Positions 6,879 to 14,359 of a stretch of DNA of 16,349 nt are shown here, piece after piece; position 1 is the stretch's first letter, and every line of letters begins with the position of its first letter. The position numbers and the translations under genes were made by a program. The stretch is from JBBQIY01 sp964618405 (GTDB lineage: Bacteria > Verrucomicrobiota > Kiritimatiellia > RFP12 > UBA3636), in contig CAZUAY010000058.1 of assembly GCA_964618405.1 (NCBI GenBank), positions 1-16,349 on the forward strand, read 5' to 3'. The notes beneath the pieces were generated by a model. The model worked only from the letters and a program-made list of their open reading frames with translations. It made no database searches and had not been told where the DNA came from.

Positions 6879-7244
6879 ATGTGCATGGCATCAGAAGATC
6901 ATTCGACAGATGAATTCGAAGTCAATTACAAATTGATGTTCGGTCGCGATGTGCAGAATGTATTTGGCGTGACCAACGCGCCCTTTGCTGGCGACAGTCG
7001 AGAGAATTGGGATGTTTATGTAGTCGGTTCGATTGTGGAAAAAAAAAGAATGGTACGAGGAGGAAGACCATCAGTTAAAATAACTTTTTCGTCTCTGCGG
7101 CAAAAAACAATTAAAGGGACCTCTCCCGCTTGCTGGGTTTCGGCTGTTAAGCCTTTTTTCTTTCTTGTCCGTCTTGGCAGTTACAGAGGAGAGCTTGCGG
7201 ATCTTGATGTACGGTACGAAGTCTCTGTAGTGATGAGGAAGTGA
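6879..7244 (+). CDS. Hypothetical small protein, probably exported if an upstream non-ATG start is used
   Basis: ATG 6879 follows a good AAGGAG (6868-6873) at 5-nt spacing and gives 121 aa with no recognised domain (contains FGRDVQNVFGVTNAPFAGD and ENWDVYVVGSIVEKKRMV). The same frame stays open upstream to 6816. From ATT 6831 it reads IKKLIFSLIIILQGVVMCMA then SEDHS, a textbook signal peptide, with GAAAGGG placed 6 nt before the ATT. The natural protein may therefore be a secreted one whose ATG has become ATT, or initiation may occur at both sites. The stop directly abuts an RHS/YD-repeat fragment. By position it could be a partner of the former RHS protein, but that is inference. Confidence 0.5.
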   Translation: MCMASEDHSTDEFEVNYKLMFGRDVQNVFGVTNAPFAGDSRENWDVYVVGSIVEKKRMVRGGRPSVKITFSSLRQKTIKGTSPACWVSAVKPFFFLVRLGSYRGELADLDVRYEVSVVMRK

Positions 7245-8007
7245 TTGGCCGTGGAGGAGCATACGTATGATGATGCAGGTAACATCCTGAAGAAGACGCT
7301 TAACGGCACGCTGACCACGTTTACGTACGACACCACGAACCAACTCGTCTATAAGCTAAGCAGTAGTCGTAACGAACGGAGCACGGGTTTTCCAACCCGT
7401 GTACGTAAACGGGTTGGAAAACCCGTTCTCCGTTTGCTTCGCTCGTCCTCGTCCGCGATTCACTCGAGCAAATCCTCAGCCTCTCCTTTATTTCTTCACG
7501 CTTTCGCTTGTCTGCCGTTCCTGCACAGGCAGGCGTCTTCGCGTGAGACTTCTCTTGTCTTCGATAAAGTTTGCGATAAAGTTTGCGATAAAGTTTGCGA
7601 CAAAGTTTTTGAGACACCAAAAGTTACCCCATCGTTTTTTCGCGGCGCAGCCGCGCGGAGGGCTTGCCTCCGTGACACGCGGAAACGACGCCGAGCGGTT
7701 TATCTGGGATGGTCTGGCGCTTGTCCACCGCGACGGCAGCGACTATCTCAACGAACCGGCCATCGGCGGCGGCAATCCCATCGCCTCGGACGGCAAGGTC
7801 ATGTTCAACGACAGGCTTGGTAGCACGGTCGCCGTCAAAGGCGATGAAAGCTACAGCATGACGTCCATGATGGCATTTGGGGAGAGTAGCGACACGGGTG
7901 CGTTCTTCACCGGCAAGCCGTTCATCGGCGAAATCGGGTATGCTCTCAGATGGGATACGCAAGCTTTAACAAACTTTTTTCTGGAGCCAAGGATCTATTC
8001 TTGGTAG
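7245..8007 (+). pseudogene. RHS/YD-repeat protein remnant, split by a dispersed repeat and frameshifted
   Basis: The 5' piece (7245-7370) encodes HTYDDAGNILKKTLNGTLTT and FTYDTTNQLVYKLSS, two YD repeats of the RHS family. Coding is then broken by the dispersed repeat (7371-7638) and resumes in another frame at about 7658 with GGLASVTRGNDAERFIWDG, ALVHRDGSDYLNEP, GGNPIASDGK, MFNDRLGSTVAVKGD and FFTGKPFIGEIGYA, the conserved end of an RHS core as seen in large secreted proteins. After GYA the expected core end (a DPLG-type motif) is missing and the frame stops at 8007. There is no N-terminus: the fragment begins right after the previous stop. RHS proteins usually deliver polymorphic C-terminal toxins; this copy cannot make one intact. 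Confidence 0.78.
7371..7638 (-). repeat. Dispersed repeat, copy 2, lying inside the RHS gene
   Basis: Inverted relative to copy 1 (388-624) and slightly longer (268 vs 237 bp). Its plus-strand start is AACGAACGGAGCACGGG. The hairpin arms are 7375-7400 and 7409-7434 (26 nt, 8-nt loop), identical to copy 1 when reversed, including the single mismatch position. Four 12-bp units (GATAAAGTTTGC x3, GACAAAGTTTTT) lie at about 7565-7612, and the far end is AAAGTTACCCCATCG. It separates two RHS coding pieces that are in different frames, which suggests insertion or gene conversion into coding DNA. A GC-rich palindromic stretch (CGCGGCGCAGCCGCGCGG) follows directly. Confidence 0.83.
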
Positions 8008-8014
8008 AAACCTC

Positions 8015-8308
8015 ATGAACATGAGCGTCTCGGCTACTTGGTTTGCAGGTCCATGGTTTCAAGCTGCGGGCCGGTATATTCGTAACGTGTTTGTTGATCT
8101 TGACATTTATCTATATACGGAAGATAATTGGGACTTCACGTGGCACGATGGAGATAGCTTCTGGACAACACTTACGCACGAATTTGCTCCGGAACTTGTT
8201 GCAGAAATGTATTCAGCCTTTTTCGGTTCACACACAAGTGGCGATCCGTTCCACATGGTGGGAGATGCTTTCACGTTTTATAACTATTCCTTTCTTCAGT
8301 GTGAATAA
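8015..8308 (+). CDS. Orphan RHS C-terminal-like ORF, probably part of the pseudogene
   Basis: A 97-aa ORF with no good ribosome-binding site. The frame is open upstream to 7970 (QTFFWSQGSILGRNLMNMSV), so the ATG at 8015 need not be the natural start. It contains SATWFAGPWFQAAGRYIRN, DLDIYLYTEDNWDFTW and HDGDSFWTTLTHEFAPELVA. Removing one T from the T6 run at 7975-7980 would join it to the RHS core end in one frame. I read it as the variable C-terminal region of the former RHS protein. I do not recognise a toxin fold, and a 22-aa ORF in the third frame (7950-8018) shows the junction has been rearranged. Confidence 0.4.
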   Translation: MNMSVSATWFAGPWFQAAGRYIRNVFVDLDIYLYTEDNWDFTWHDGDSFWTTLTHEFAPELVAEMYSAFFGSHTSGDPFHMVGDAFTFYNYSFLQCE

Positions 8309-8322
8309 CCCATAGCGAAACT

Positions 8323-8760
8323 ATGAAAAAAAACACCTTTTTTGCTTTTTTGCCAGTTTTATGTGCAGTTGTATTCTTTGTTTTTCAAGGTTGTCGGAGT
8401 TGTGTAGTGAAAAGTTACGACTCTGTAGCTAGGGAATTCATTTGGATTGAGAACCTAAATCTAGGGCTTGATGCTCCGATTTTAGAGGAGCGGGATTGGT
8501 TTCGAATGTATAACATTGATACAAATCAAATGGATCGGCTAATTCTGAACGACCTCTCGAAATACGGGTATATGGGATGGAAGGATTTTGGTGAAGTTTG
8601 GAGTATTGGACCTTCTGCCATTTATACGGTAAATGGGGAGGAAGATAAAATCAAGGTTAACTATGTGAAGGGTTCGGATCGGCATGACAAAGTTGCGATA
8701 TTAGTTGACGTTTCAAAGATGAAACTGATCTTGTTTTATGGCCGGACATATGGAATGTAA
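8323..8760 (+). CDS. Hypothetical lipoprotein, 145 aa
   Basis: The start MKKNTFFAFLPVLCAVVFFV is a lipoprotein signal peptide with lipobox FQGC, so Cys24 would be lipidated. The mature part has no domain I recognise; it is hydrophilic (VAREFIWIENLNLGLDAPIL, DRLILNDLSKYGYMGWKDFG) and ends in a probable beta-hairpin (KVAILVDVSKMKLILFYGRT). It follows the RHS remnant by 14 nt, a position where cognate immunity proteins often lie, but this is only positional. The ribosome-binding site is poor. Confidence 0.6.
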   Translation: MKKNTFFAFLPVLCAVVFFVFQGCRSCVVKSYDSVAREFIWIENLNLGLDAPILEERDWFRMYNIDTNQMDRLILNDLSKYGYMGWKDFGEVWSIGPSAIYTVNGEEDKIKVNYVKGSDRHDKVAILVDVSKMKLILFYGRTYGM

Positions 8761-8832
8761 ATTCGAGAGCCGTAAGTTTGGCGACACATCGATTGTATAA
8801 CACGAAAAGCTCGAATGGTAATAGGGGGCCGA

Positions 8833-9369
8833 ATGAAAAGGCATGATCTAATAGGTTTTTTTGTTTGTAGTATCATTTCATTTCTACCGACTTACGGTTC
8901 AAATGTGCAAACGAATCAAATGACATGGGTGGTTTTTACCTCGCATCTAAATTCAGACACTAATTGGATCGCAACGGTCAAGGAGAACATCGCAGACCAC
9001 CTTAATCGTCCATTCCAAAGGATGTACAAACGCGCCACTTTTGTTTTTGACGATCAGTCATGGATTCAGTCCCGTGAGAACGTGGTGTTCAAGTTTTCAG
9101 GGCAATTAGATTTCAATCAGGGGATCTCGTCGGGACAGGAACGTCGCGTTTCAAGCCCTTTTAGGAACATCCAAGGTGGTCCTGTTGGCCTGAGTTTTCC
9201 TACGCAAGGTGATGGGTTTTCATCTGGAGAGTTGTATGGGATGCTTATTGTTGAAGATCCTGATGGCGTTCAGCGGAAGTTCCCGATTGGTAAAGACGAA
9301 GCCATGCGCATTCGTTTCGGCCTCAACCCCAGAAAACTTGACACTGAGAAGACATCCACGTCGGAATGA
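8833..9369 (+). CDS. Hypothetical secreted protein, 178 aa
   Basis: ATG 8833 is preferred over 8815 because AGGGGG precedes it by about 5 nt and the protein then starts MKRHDLIGFFVCSIISFLPT, a signal peptide likely cut near YGS. The mature part (QMTWVVFTSHLNSDTNWIAT, ATFVFDDQSWIQSRENVVFK, ELYGMLIVEDPDGVQRKFPI) looks beta-rich and is unknown to me. Its stop overlaps the next start as ATGA (9366-9369), so the two are translationally coupled. Together with the 6879 ORF this suggests a recurring arrangement of a small exported protein placed directly before an RHS-related reading frame. Confidence 0.6.
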   Translation: MKRHDLIGFFVCSIISFLPTYGSNVQTNQMTWVVFTSHLNSDTNWIATVKENIADHLNRPFQRMYKRATFVFDDQSWIQSRENVVFKFSGQLDFNQGISSGQERRVSSPFRNIQGGPVGLSFPTQGDGFSSGELYGMLIVEDPDGVQRKFPIGKDEAMRIRFGLNPRKLDTEKTSTSE

Positions 9370-9557
9370 ACATTACGAAAACCATTGCGCTGTTTCCGTT
9401 TCTCCTGTTGTCCGCCGTTTTCGGCGGGCAGCAAGAGCTGGATTCTGTGCAGGTGCAGACGAGTTCTGTGCAGGTGGCGACTTCGGCTCTGCCCTCGATT
9501 TCCAAAAACTTTAAAGATGAAGCCGATGACGTAATATGCTATTGTAAAAGTCGTTAG
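9366..9557 (+). CDS. Signal-peptide-bearing short ORF, probably a truncated N-terminus
   Basis: 63 aa: MNITKTIALFPFLLLSAVFG is a clear signal peptide, followed by QQELDSVQVQTSSVQVATSA with a short internal repeat (SSVQVQT/SSVQVAT), then an unrelated-looking tail NFKDEADDVICYCKSR. It starts at the ATGA overlap with the previous gene. I infer it is the severed N-terminus of a larger exported protein, possibly the RHS protein whose middle lies at 7245-8007. It could also be a genuine short peptide gene. It ends 19 nt before the restriction-modification gene. Confidence 0.4.
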   Translation: MNITKTIALFPFLLLSAVFGGQQELDSVQVQTSSVQVATSALPSISKNFKDEADDVICYCKSR

Positions 9558-9576
9558 TGAGGGCTTTCTCCGAATT

Positions 9577-12500
9577 ATGAATAAACAATCTCTTTTCGAC
9601 GAAAACGTGCTACGCAGTCAATTGTGGGACGAGTATCTACAGTTCTCATCCAGGCCAGAAGCCCCTGCGTTACACGCCCGACTTAAAGCATGGGCAGGCC
9701 GAGATAGACTCAACGAACGCGAGTCGGAAACAGCTTTCATTCAGCGGTTCTTCGTCGAAACCTGGGGATACTCCCTGCAAGGAGCCGATTTCGAATCCAC
9801 AGGCTACACGTGTCGGCCACAGTTCCCCGTCAAAGGTGCAGGGCAACGCGGAGGATATGGATTTGCCGATTTAGCGCTTGGGCATTTTGGCACGGACTCG
9901 GGAGTAGTCGCGCAAGTTCTCTGTGAATTCAAAGATATTCGGACGAGCCTCGATAGCCCGCAGCCGCGCAAAGGCAACAATCGATCTCCCGTTCAACAAT
10001 GCAAAGATTATTTGAATTTGGCTTGGGGAGACCGTGGCGATGCTCCTGTTGAGCCAGTATGGGGAATCGTGACCGACATGAACGAATTCCGCCTTTACAC
10101 CCGACTGCCCGGCCACAGCGGAGAGTATCAACGCTTTATTGTGTCAGGGGAGACTTCTACGCTTGATCCGGACTTGTGTACGGACAACGCTATTGCAGCT
10201 TTTCGCAGATTCCTTTTTTGGCATTTGTTCCGCCCGGATCTCTTGCTCACCGAGCGTAGCCCCTGCACCCTCGCCGAGATACTCCGCAATCAGCGCATCC
10301 ACTCCAAAGATATTGAAAAAAGTTTCTATCAGGAATACAGTCACTACCGGAAGTTTCTCTACGAAACGATTGTCGAGGCCAATCCAGACTTTCAGGGCAC
10401 ACGCGGCAAACTCGTACGCCTGACTCAACGGATTCTTGACCGATGTATTTTCATCATGTTTTGCGAAGACATGGGACGTGTTCTGAGCTATCCACCGGAA
10501 CTTTTCCGAAACCTGCTGGCCGAGTACAGCAACAGCCAGTTCTACAGTTCCGAAGGCCCTGCCCCTTGGGACGCCCTGCGTGAATTGTTTCGCGCCATGA
10601 ATGCCGGTGGACCATTCGGCCAGCATGAAATCAGACGTTTCAATGGAGGGCTCTTTGAAGCCGACCCGCAATTAGAAGGTCTTCGTATCCCCGCAAAAGT
10701 TTTCTGCGCAAAAGGACAAGCCACCGACGTTCTGAAGCACCCGCTCACACTCCTTTATTTTTCGAGCGCTTACAATTTTGGACTCTCAAGCTCCTCGGGC
10801 CAGCGCACAATCGGGCTGACCACGCTGGGTCGCATATTTGAACAGTCTATTACCGAACTCGAAATCATGGAGGCAGATGCCGATAACCGCGTTTCAATCA
10901 ACCGCCTCTCAAAGCGAAAGACAGACGGCGTCTACTACACGCCGGAATGGGTTACCTGTTACCTTGTCGAGGAAACTGTCGGTGCGCGTTTGGCCGACAT
11001 TCGGGCTGAGCTTGGCGAAGCCAGACTCAAACCGCTAACAGAAGAAGACATTACCGCCTATCGCGCCTTTCAACAAGACAAGCGACGCACGGCACCCGTT
11101 GCGGGTGCTCACCGCGATTTTCTTCGCGAATACCGAGATCGTCTCAACCGCCTGACCATCGTTGATCCGGCTTGCGGCTCAGGTGCCTTCCTCATTCAAG
11201 CACTCGATTACCTCGTTGCCGAATATCGGCGTGTCGTCGCGGAAGAACAACGGATCGAAGGGCAACCTGGGCTGTTCGATCAGGAATTCATCATCCAGTC
11301 AATCCTCTCCCATAACATCTACGGTGTCGATATTAACCCGGAATCCGTCGAAATCACCAAACTCGCACTCTGGCTGCACACCGTAACAACCAAAGCTCCG
11401 CTTTGCTCTCTCGATCAAAACATCCGATGCGGCAACAGTCTTGTCGGTACAGATTTCGACGCATTCTACAACCAGAAACATGCAACGCTCTTTGAGGATG
11501 CCAACGCAAACGTACGCGAGCAAATTAACGCCTTCGACTGGGAATCCAATTTCAAAGGCGTCTTCTACAAAGGCGGGTTCGATTGCGTCATTGGCAATCC
11601 CCCGTACGTTAAATTACAGAATTTCCGCCGCTCTCAACCCGATGTCACCGACTATCTCATAACCGCGAACCGGCCAGACGGCAGCCCCGTCTACGAAAGC
11701 ACACGAACCGGGAATTTTGATTTATATCTGCCCTTCATTGAAAAAGGCATCGCTCTTCTCAAGCCGGAAGGCCGCATGGGGTATATCGCCCCGAATGTAT
11801 GGCTCGTCAATCAATACGGACAAAGCCTGCGCGACAAAATCAAACGCGACAATACGCTTGACCGCTGGCTCGACTTCAAGAGTTTTCAGGTCTTCGAAGA
11901 AGCCATTACCTACACAGCGCTGCAATTTTATCAGGCAAAACCAGCGGCAGGCGTTGCTTGCGCATTCGCTCCCGACGGCTCGATAGCCGATGTCGATTGG
12001 GATCGCTCAACAGACACCGTGCCGTATTCTGAATTGCCAGACGAAGGAGCCTGGACGTTGTTGCCCGAAGAGGAAATGCGCTTGGTAAAAAAACTTCAAA
12101 AGACGTCAAAGCCGCTGGAAGATTGCTGTTCAGGAATTGTTGTCGGAATCCAAACGAGTGCCGATGATATCTACCACTTGCAGAAGATAGGCCCAAGGCG
12201 CTATCAAACAAAATTTGGAGAAACAATCACAATCGAAGACCGCCTGATGCGACCCCTCGTTTCAGGACAGGAAGCAAAACGCTATCAGCTTCCCACAACC
12301 GATACGTACCTAATCTTCCCCTACTTTCTCTCCGACGACAAACCTCGCCTATTTACCGAGGAGGAAATGGAAAGCAATTTCCCTTGCGGCTGGGCTTATC
12401 TTCAAGGAAACGAAACAACACTTCGCGCTCGCGAAAGTAATGCTTTTAATGACAACGCATGGTACCGATTCGGACGCAACCAGAATATCGACAAACAAGA

Positions 12501-13416
12501 GTTTCCTAAACTGATGATCCCTCGCCTGATTACACGTCTTTTTTGTACAATGGATATTGAAGGTGAATGCTATTTGGACAACGTGGACGTTGGCGGAATC
12601 TTAACCGTAACTCCACAAGAGCTGCCTTTCATTGCAGGAATATTTAACGCACCCGTCTGCAATTTCGTCTGGCGACGAACCTCAAAACCATTTCAGAACG
12701 ATTATCGGGCTGCTAACAAGCAATTCATCGCGCCTTTGCCAATACCTGATGCATCAGAGGTGGAGCGTCAGGAAGTGGGTCAACGCGCACAGCGGCTACA
12801 GGCGCTTCACTCGCATCTGCGGGATCTCGCCGTCATGCTCGAGGACAGGTTAATGAGTCCGCAGACAATCCCTGTCAAACCAAAACTCAAACCCGACTGG
12901 CTCTGGGCCGACGTGGGGGATCAACAATCATGGCGTCAAAGCGCCGAAGCGCCAAGTGAAATCAAAGGGCGCGAACTGACGGCATGGGCAAAGGCCAAAT
13001 TCGAAGAAAAACTCGCAACGAGATTAACGACGCTTGACGACAAGCTTGTGCCGGGGTCTCAACTGGAGGTTGTCAACACCCACGACACCATCACCGTACG
13101 TATCGCCGGAGTCGATGCCATGCGCCTATTTGATAAGCCGGACACACCGTTCATTGCTGCACAATGGCGTCATGCCTTGCGCACAGTCAACGTGACAGAG
13201 GCGTTTAATGGACAGCGTTTATTGAATCATCTGCTCGATTTGCGGACAACCGCCGACGCCACCTTACGTGATCGAATCGTTGCGCTTGATGGTGAAATCA
13301 CGGCATTAGCAGTCGACATCGACACGGCTGAAAGCGAAATGAACACCCTGGTTTACACGCTCTACAAACTGCTACCAGATGAAATCAAACTGATTGAATC
13401 CACCCAGTACAAATAA
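9577..13416 (+). CDS. Type IIG (Eco57I-like) restriction-modification enzyme
   Basis: A 1279-aa single-chain enzyme expected to methylate adenine at N6 and cut DNA. The N-terminal nuclease shows a PD-(D/E)xK pattern: YGFADLALG (D98) and VLCEFKD (E117, K119), followed by a Gln-rich helix start SPVQQCKDYL. The methyltransferase follows: YYTPEWVTCYLVEETVG (453-469, motif X region), VDPACGSGAFLIQALDYL (motif I, 529-546), YGVDINPESVEITKLALWL (582-600), CGNSLVG (618-624) and VIGNPPYVKL with catalytic NPPY at 674-677. About 830-1110 is a likely target-recognition domain, and the C-terminal EMNTLVYTLYKLLPDEIKLI is typical of this family. The length is complete and there are no breaks. No strong ribosome-binding site precedes ATG 9577. 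No separate specificity or BREX partner is present, so it should act alone. Recognition sequence is unknown. Confidence 0.93.
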   Translation: MNKQSLFDENVLRSQLWDEYLQFSSRPEAPALHARLKAWAGRDRLNERESETAFIQRFFVETWGYSLQGADFESTGYTCRPQFPVKGAGQRGGYGFADLALGHFGTDSGVVAQVLCEFKDIRTSLDSPQPRKGNNRSPVQQCKDYLNLAWGDRGDAPVEPVWGIVTDMNEFRLYTRLPGHSGEYQRFIVSGETSTLDPDLCTDNAIAAFRRFLFWHLFRPDLLLTERSPCTLAEILRNQRIHSKDIEKSFYQEYSHYRKFLYETIVEANPDFQGTRGKLVRLTQRILDRCIFIMFCEDMGRVLSYPPELFRNLLAEYSNSQFYSSEGPAPWDALRELFRAMNAGGPFGQHEIRRFNGGLFEADPQLEGLRIPAKVFCAKGQATDVLKHPLTLLYFSSAYNFGLSSSSGQRTIGLTTLGRIFEQSITELEIMEADADNRVSINRLSKRKTDGVYYTPEWVTCYLVEETVGARLADIRAELGEARLKPLTEEDITAYRAFQQDKRRTAPVAGAHRDFLREYRDRLNRLTIVDPACGSGAFLIQALDYLVAEYRRVVAEEQRIEGQPGLFDQEFIIQSILSHNIYGVDINPESVEITKLALWLHTVTTKAPLCSLDQNIRCGNSLVGTDFDAFYNQKHATLFEDANANVREQINAFDWESNFKGVFYKGGFDCVIGNPPYVKLQNFRRSQPDVTDYLITANRPDGSPVYESTRTGNFDLYLPFIEKGIALLKPEGRMGYIAPNVWLVNQYGQSLRDKIKRDNTLDRWLDFKSFQVFEEAITYTALQFYQAKPAAGVACAFAPDGSIADVDWDRSTDTVPYSELPDEGAWTLLPEEEMRLVKKLQKTSKPLEDCCSGIVVGIQTSADDIYHLQKIGPRRYQTKFGETITIEDRLMRPLVSGQEAKRYQLPTTDTYLIFPYFLSDDKPRLFTEEEMESNFPCGWAYLQGNETTLRARESNAFNDNAWYRFGRNQNIDKQEFPKLMIPRLITRLFCTMDIEGECYLDNVDVGGILTVTPQELPFIAGIFNAPVCNFVWRRTSKPFQNDYRAANKQFIAPLPIPDASEVERQEVGQRAQRLQALHSHLRDLAVMLEDRLMSPQTIPVKPKLKPDWLWADVGDQQSWRQSAEAPSEIKGRELTAWAKAKFEEKLATRLTTLDDKLVPGSQLEVVNTHDTITVRIAGVDAMRLFDKPDTPFIAAQWRHALRTVNVTEAFNGQRLLNHLLDLRTTADATLRDRIVALDGEITALAVDIDTAESEMNTLVYTLYKLLPDEIKLIESTQYK

Positions 13417-13481
13417 GCATTGGCGACCGTTTAATCAAACAGAAACACAAACAAATAATAAAACCGAAATGTGAGGCGAAC

Positions 13482-14114
13482 ATGAGATTACTGAAAGTTC
13501 AAGGCAAGGGACAGGTTGTGACAGAACCCGATATGGTTACGGTATCATTCGATGTTGAGGTCAAGTTACGGGACTACGAAGACTGTTTGCGCACGCTGAA
13601 TACACGCGCAGACGATCTCCGGCAGAGCATGAAGGCGGCGGGATTGAGTCGGACAGAGTTAAAAACGACTGACTTCAACGTGCGAATCGACTCACATTAC
13701 AAAAATGGCGAGCGAGTCTTCTCTGAATATGTCGCGTCGCATCGCATGCAAATCAAACTGCCGGTGGATAAGGACGTCCTGAACCAAGTTCTACGCCATG
13801 TCGCCAAGGGACACAGCGGAGCGAAAATCAACCTTTTGTTCTCTGTACGGGACAAAGATGCACTGCGTAAGAAAGTTTTAACTCAGGCGGTCGAAACAGC
13901 TCAAGAGAACGCAGGAACACTCGCATCGGCTACCGGTGTCAGCCTAGGGAAACTGATGCAGATCGATTACGGTTGGGCGGAAGTGCGATTTTATGACCAA
14001 GATCTAGTCATGGAATGTGGGGCAGCATCGATGCCAGACCCGGGAGTCGACATTGAACCTGAAGACGTCCAAGCAGAGGATAATGTGACGCTGGTTTACG
14101 AAATACAAGATTGA
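13482..14114 (+). CDS. SIMPL-domain (DUF541/YggE-like) protein without signal peptide
   Basis: A 210-aa protein with the SIMPL/DUF541 pattern: LLKVQGKGQVVTEPDMVTVS at the start, the alternating strand-helix RTLNTRADDLRQSMKAAGLS, LKTTDFNVRIDSHYKNGERV, and DALRKKVLTQAVETAQENAG then LASATGVSLGKLMQIDYG. Most YggE relatives are exported; this one has no signal peptide and probably stays in the cytoplasm. Family roles are loosely tied to oxidative stress and membrane protein assembly, and biochemical function is not settled. The ribosome-binding site GAGGCG precedes the ATG. It lies 65 bp after the Type IIG gene on the same strand with no terminator seen, so co-transcription is possible, but no functional link is shown. 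Confidence 0.9.
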   Translation: MRLLKVQGKGQVVTEPDMVTVSFDVEVKLRDYEDCLRTLNTRADDLRQSMKAAGLSRTELKTTDFNVRIDSHYKNGERVFSEYVASHRMQIKLPVDKDVLNQVLRHVAKGHSGAKINLLFSVRDKDALRKKVLTQAVETAQENAGTLASATGVSLGKLMQIDYGWAEVRFYDQDLVMECGAASMPDPGVDIEPEDVQAEDNVTLVYEIQD

Positions 14115-14180
14115 GAACGTTGCCAGATGAAAAACAGAGTCGTCAAGTTCCGGTAATCACAAAAACAGTATGCTTTGCGG

Positions 14181-14357
14181 ATGATAGATCGTTTAACCCG
14201 TCGCTCTCAGCAGATTGCAGATGTTCCTTTCTCCGGTCGCCGTGTGCCGGAGTATGATCGTGACCACATTCGTGAAGTTAGTGAGCGTCCTTATCGTATC
14301 ATTTCATAGCTCATTTCACTTCAAATCATGATATGGATCGTATGTCATGGGAATCGC
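14181..14357 (+). pseudogene. parE: ParE/RelE-type toxin remnant with in-frame stop
   Basis: The frame from 14181 reads MIDRLTRRSQQIADVPFSGR then RVPEYDRDHIREVSERPYRI IS, which matches the central part of ParE toxins (xxRLxxRSxxIxxFPxSGRxVPE, IREVxxxPYRIxY). A TAG at 14307 interrupts it. The same frame then continues as LISLQIMIWIVCHGNRR, which fits the family's final strand (QIDVLAVIHGxR). The N-terminal helices of ParE (about 35-40 residues) are missing, and no antitoxin gene is next to it. The remnant ends 2 nt before the 38-bp palindrome. It is a dead toxin gene. Confidence 0.72.
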
Positions 14358-14359
14358 CG

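Noticed and set aside
7371..7638. Insertion sequence with terminal inverted repeats and target duplication
   Set aside because: No transposase frame, no matching inverted ends and no flanking direct repeat could be found. It was kept as a dispersed repeat only.
8043..8315. 90-aa ORF overlapping the orphan RHS C-terminal ORF
   Set aside because: It is an alternative frame with no ribosome-binding site. The 8015-8308 frame has the more protein-like composition.
9577..13416. BREX PglX methyltransferase
   Set aside because: It carries its own N-terminal D...ExK nuclease motif, and no BrxL, PglZ, BrxC or other BREX gene is nearby. Type IIG fits better.
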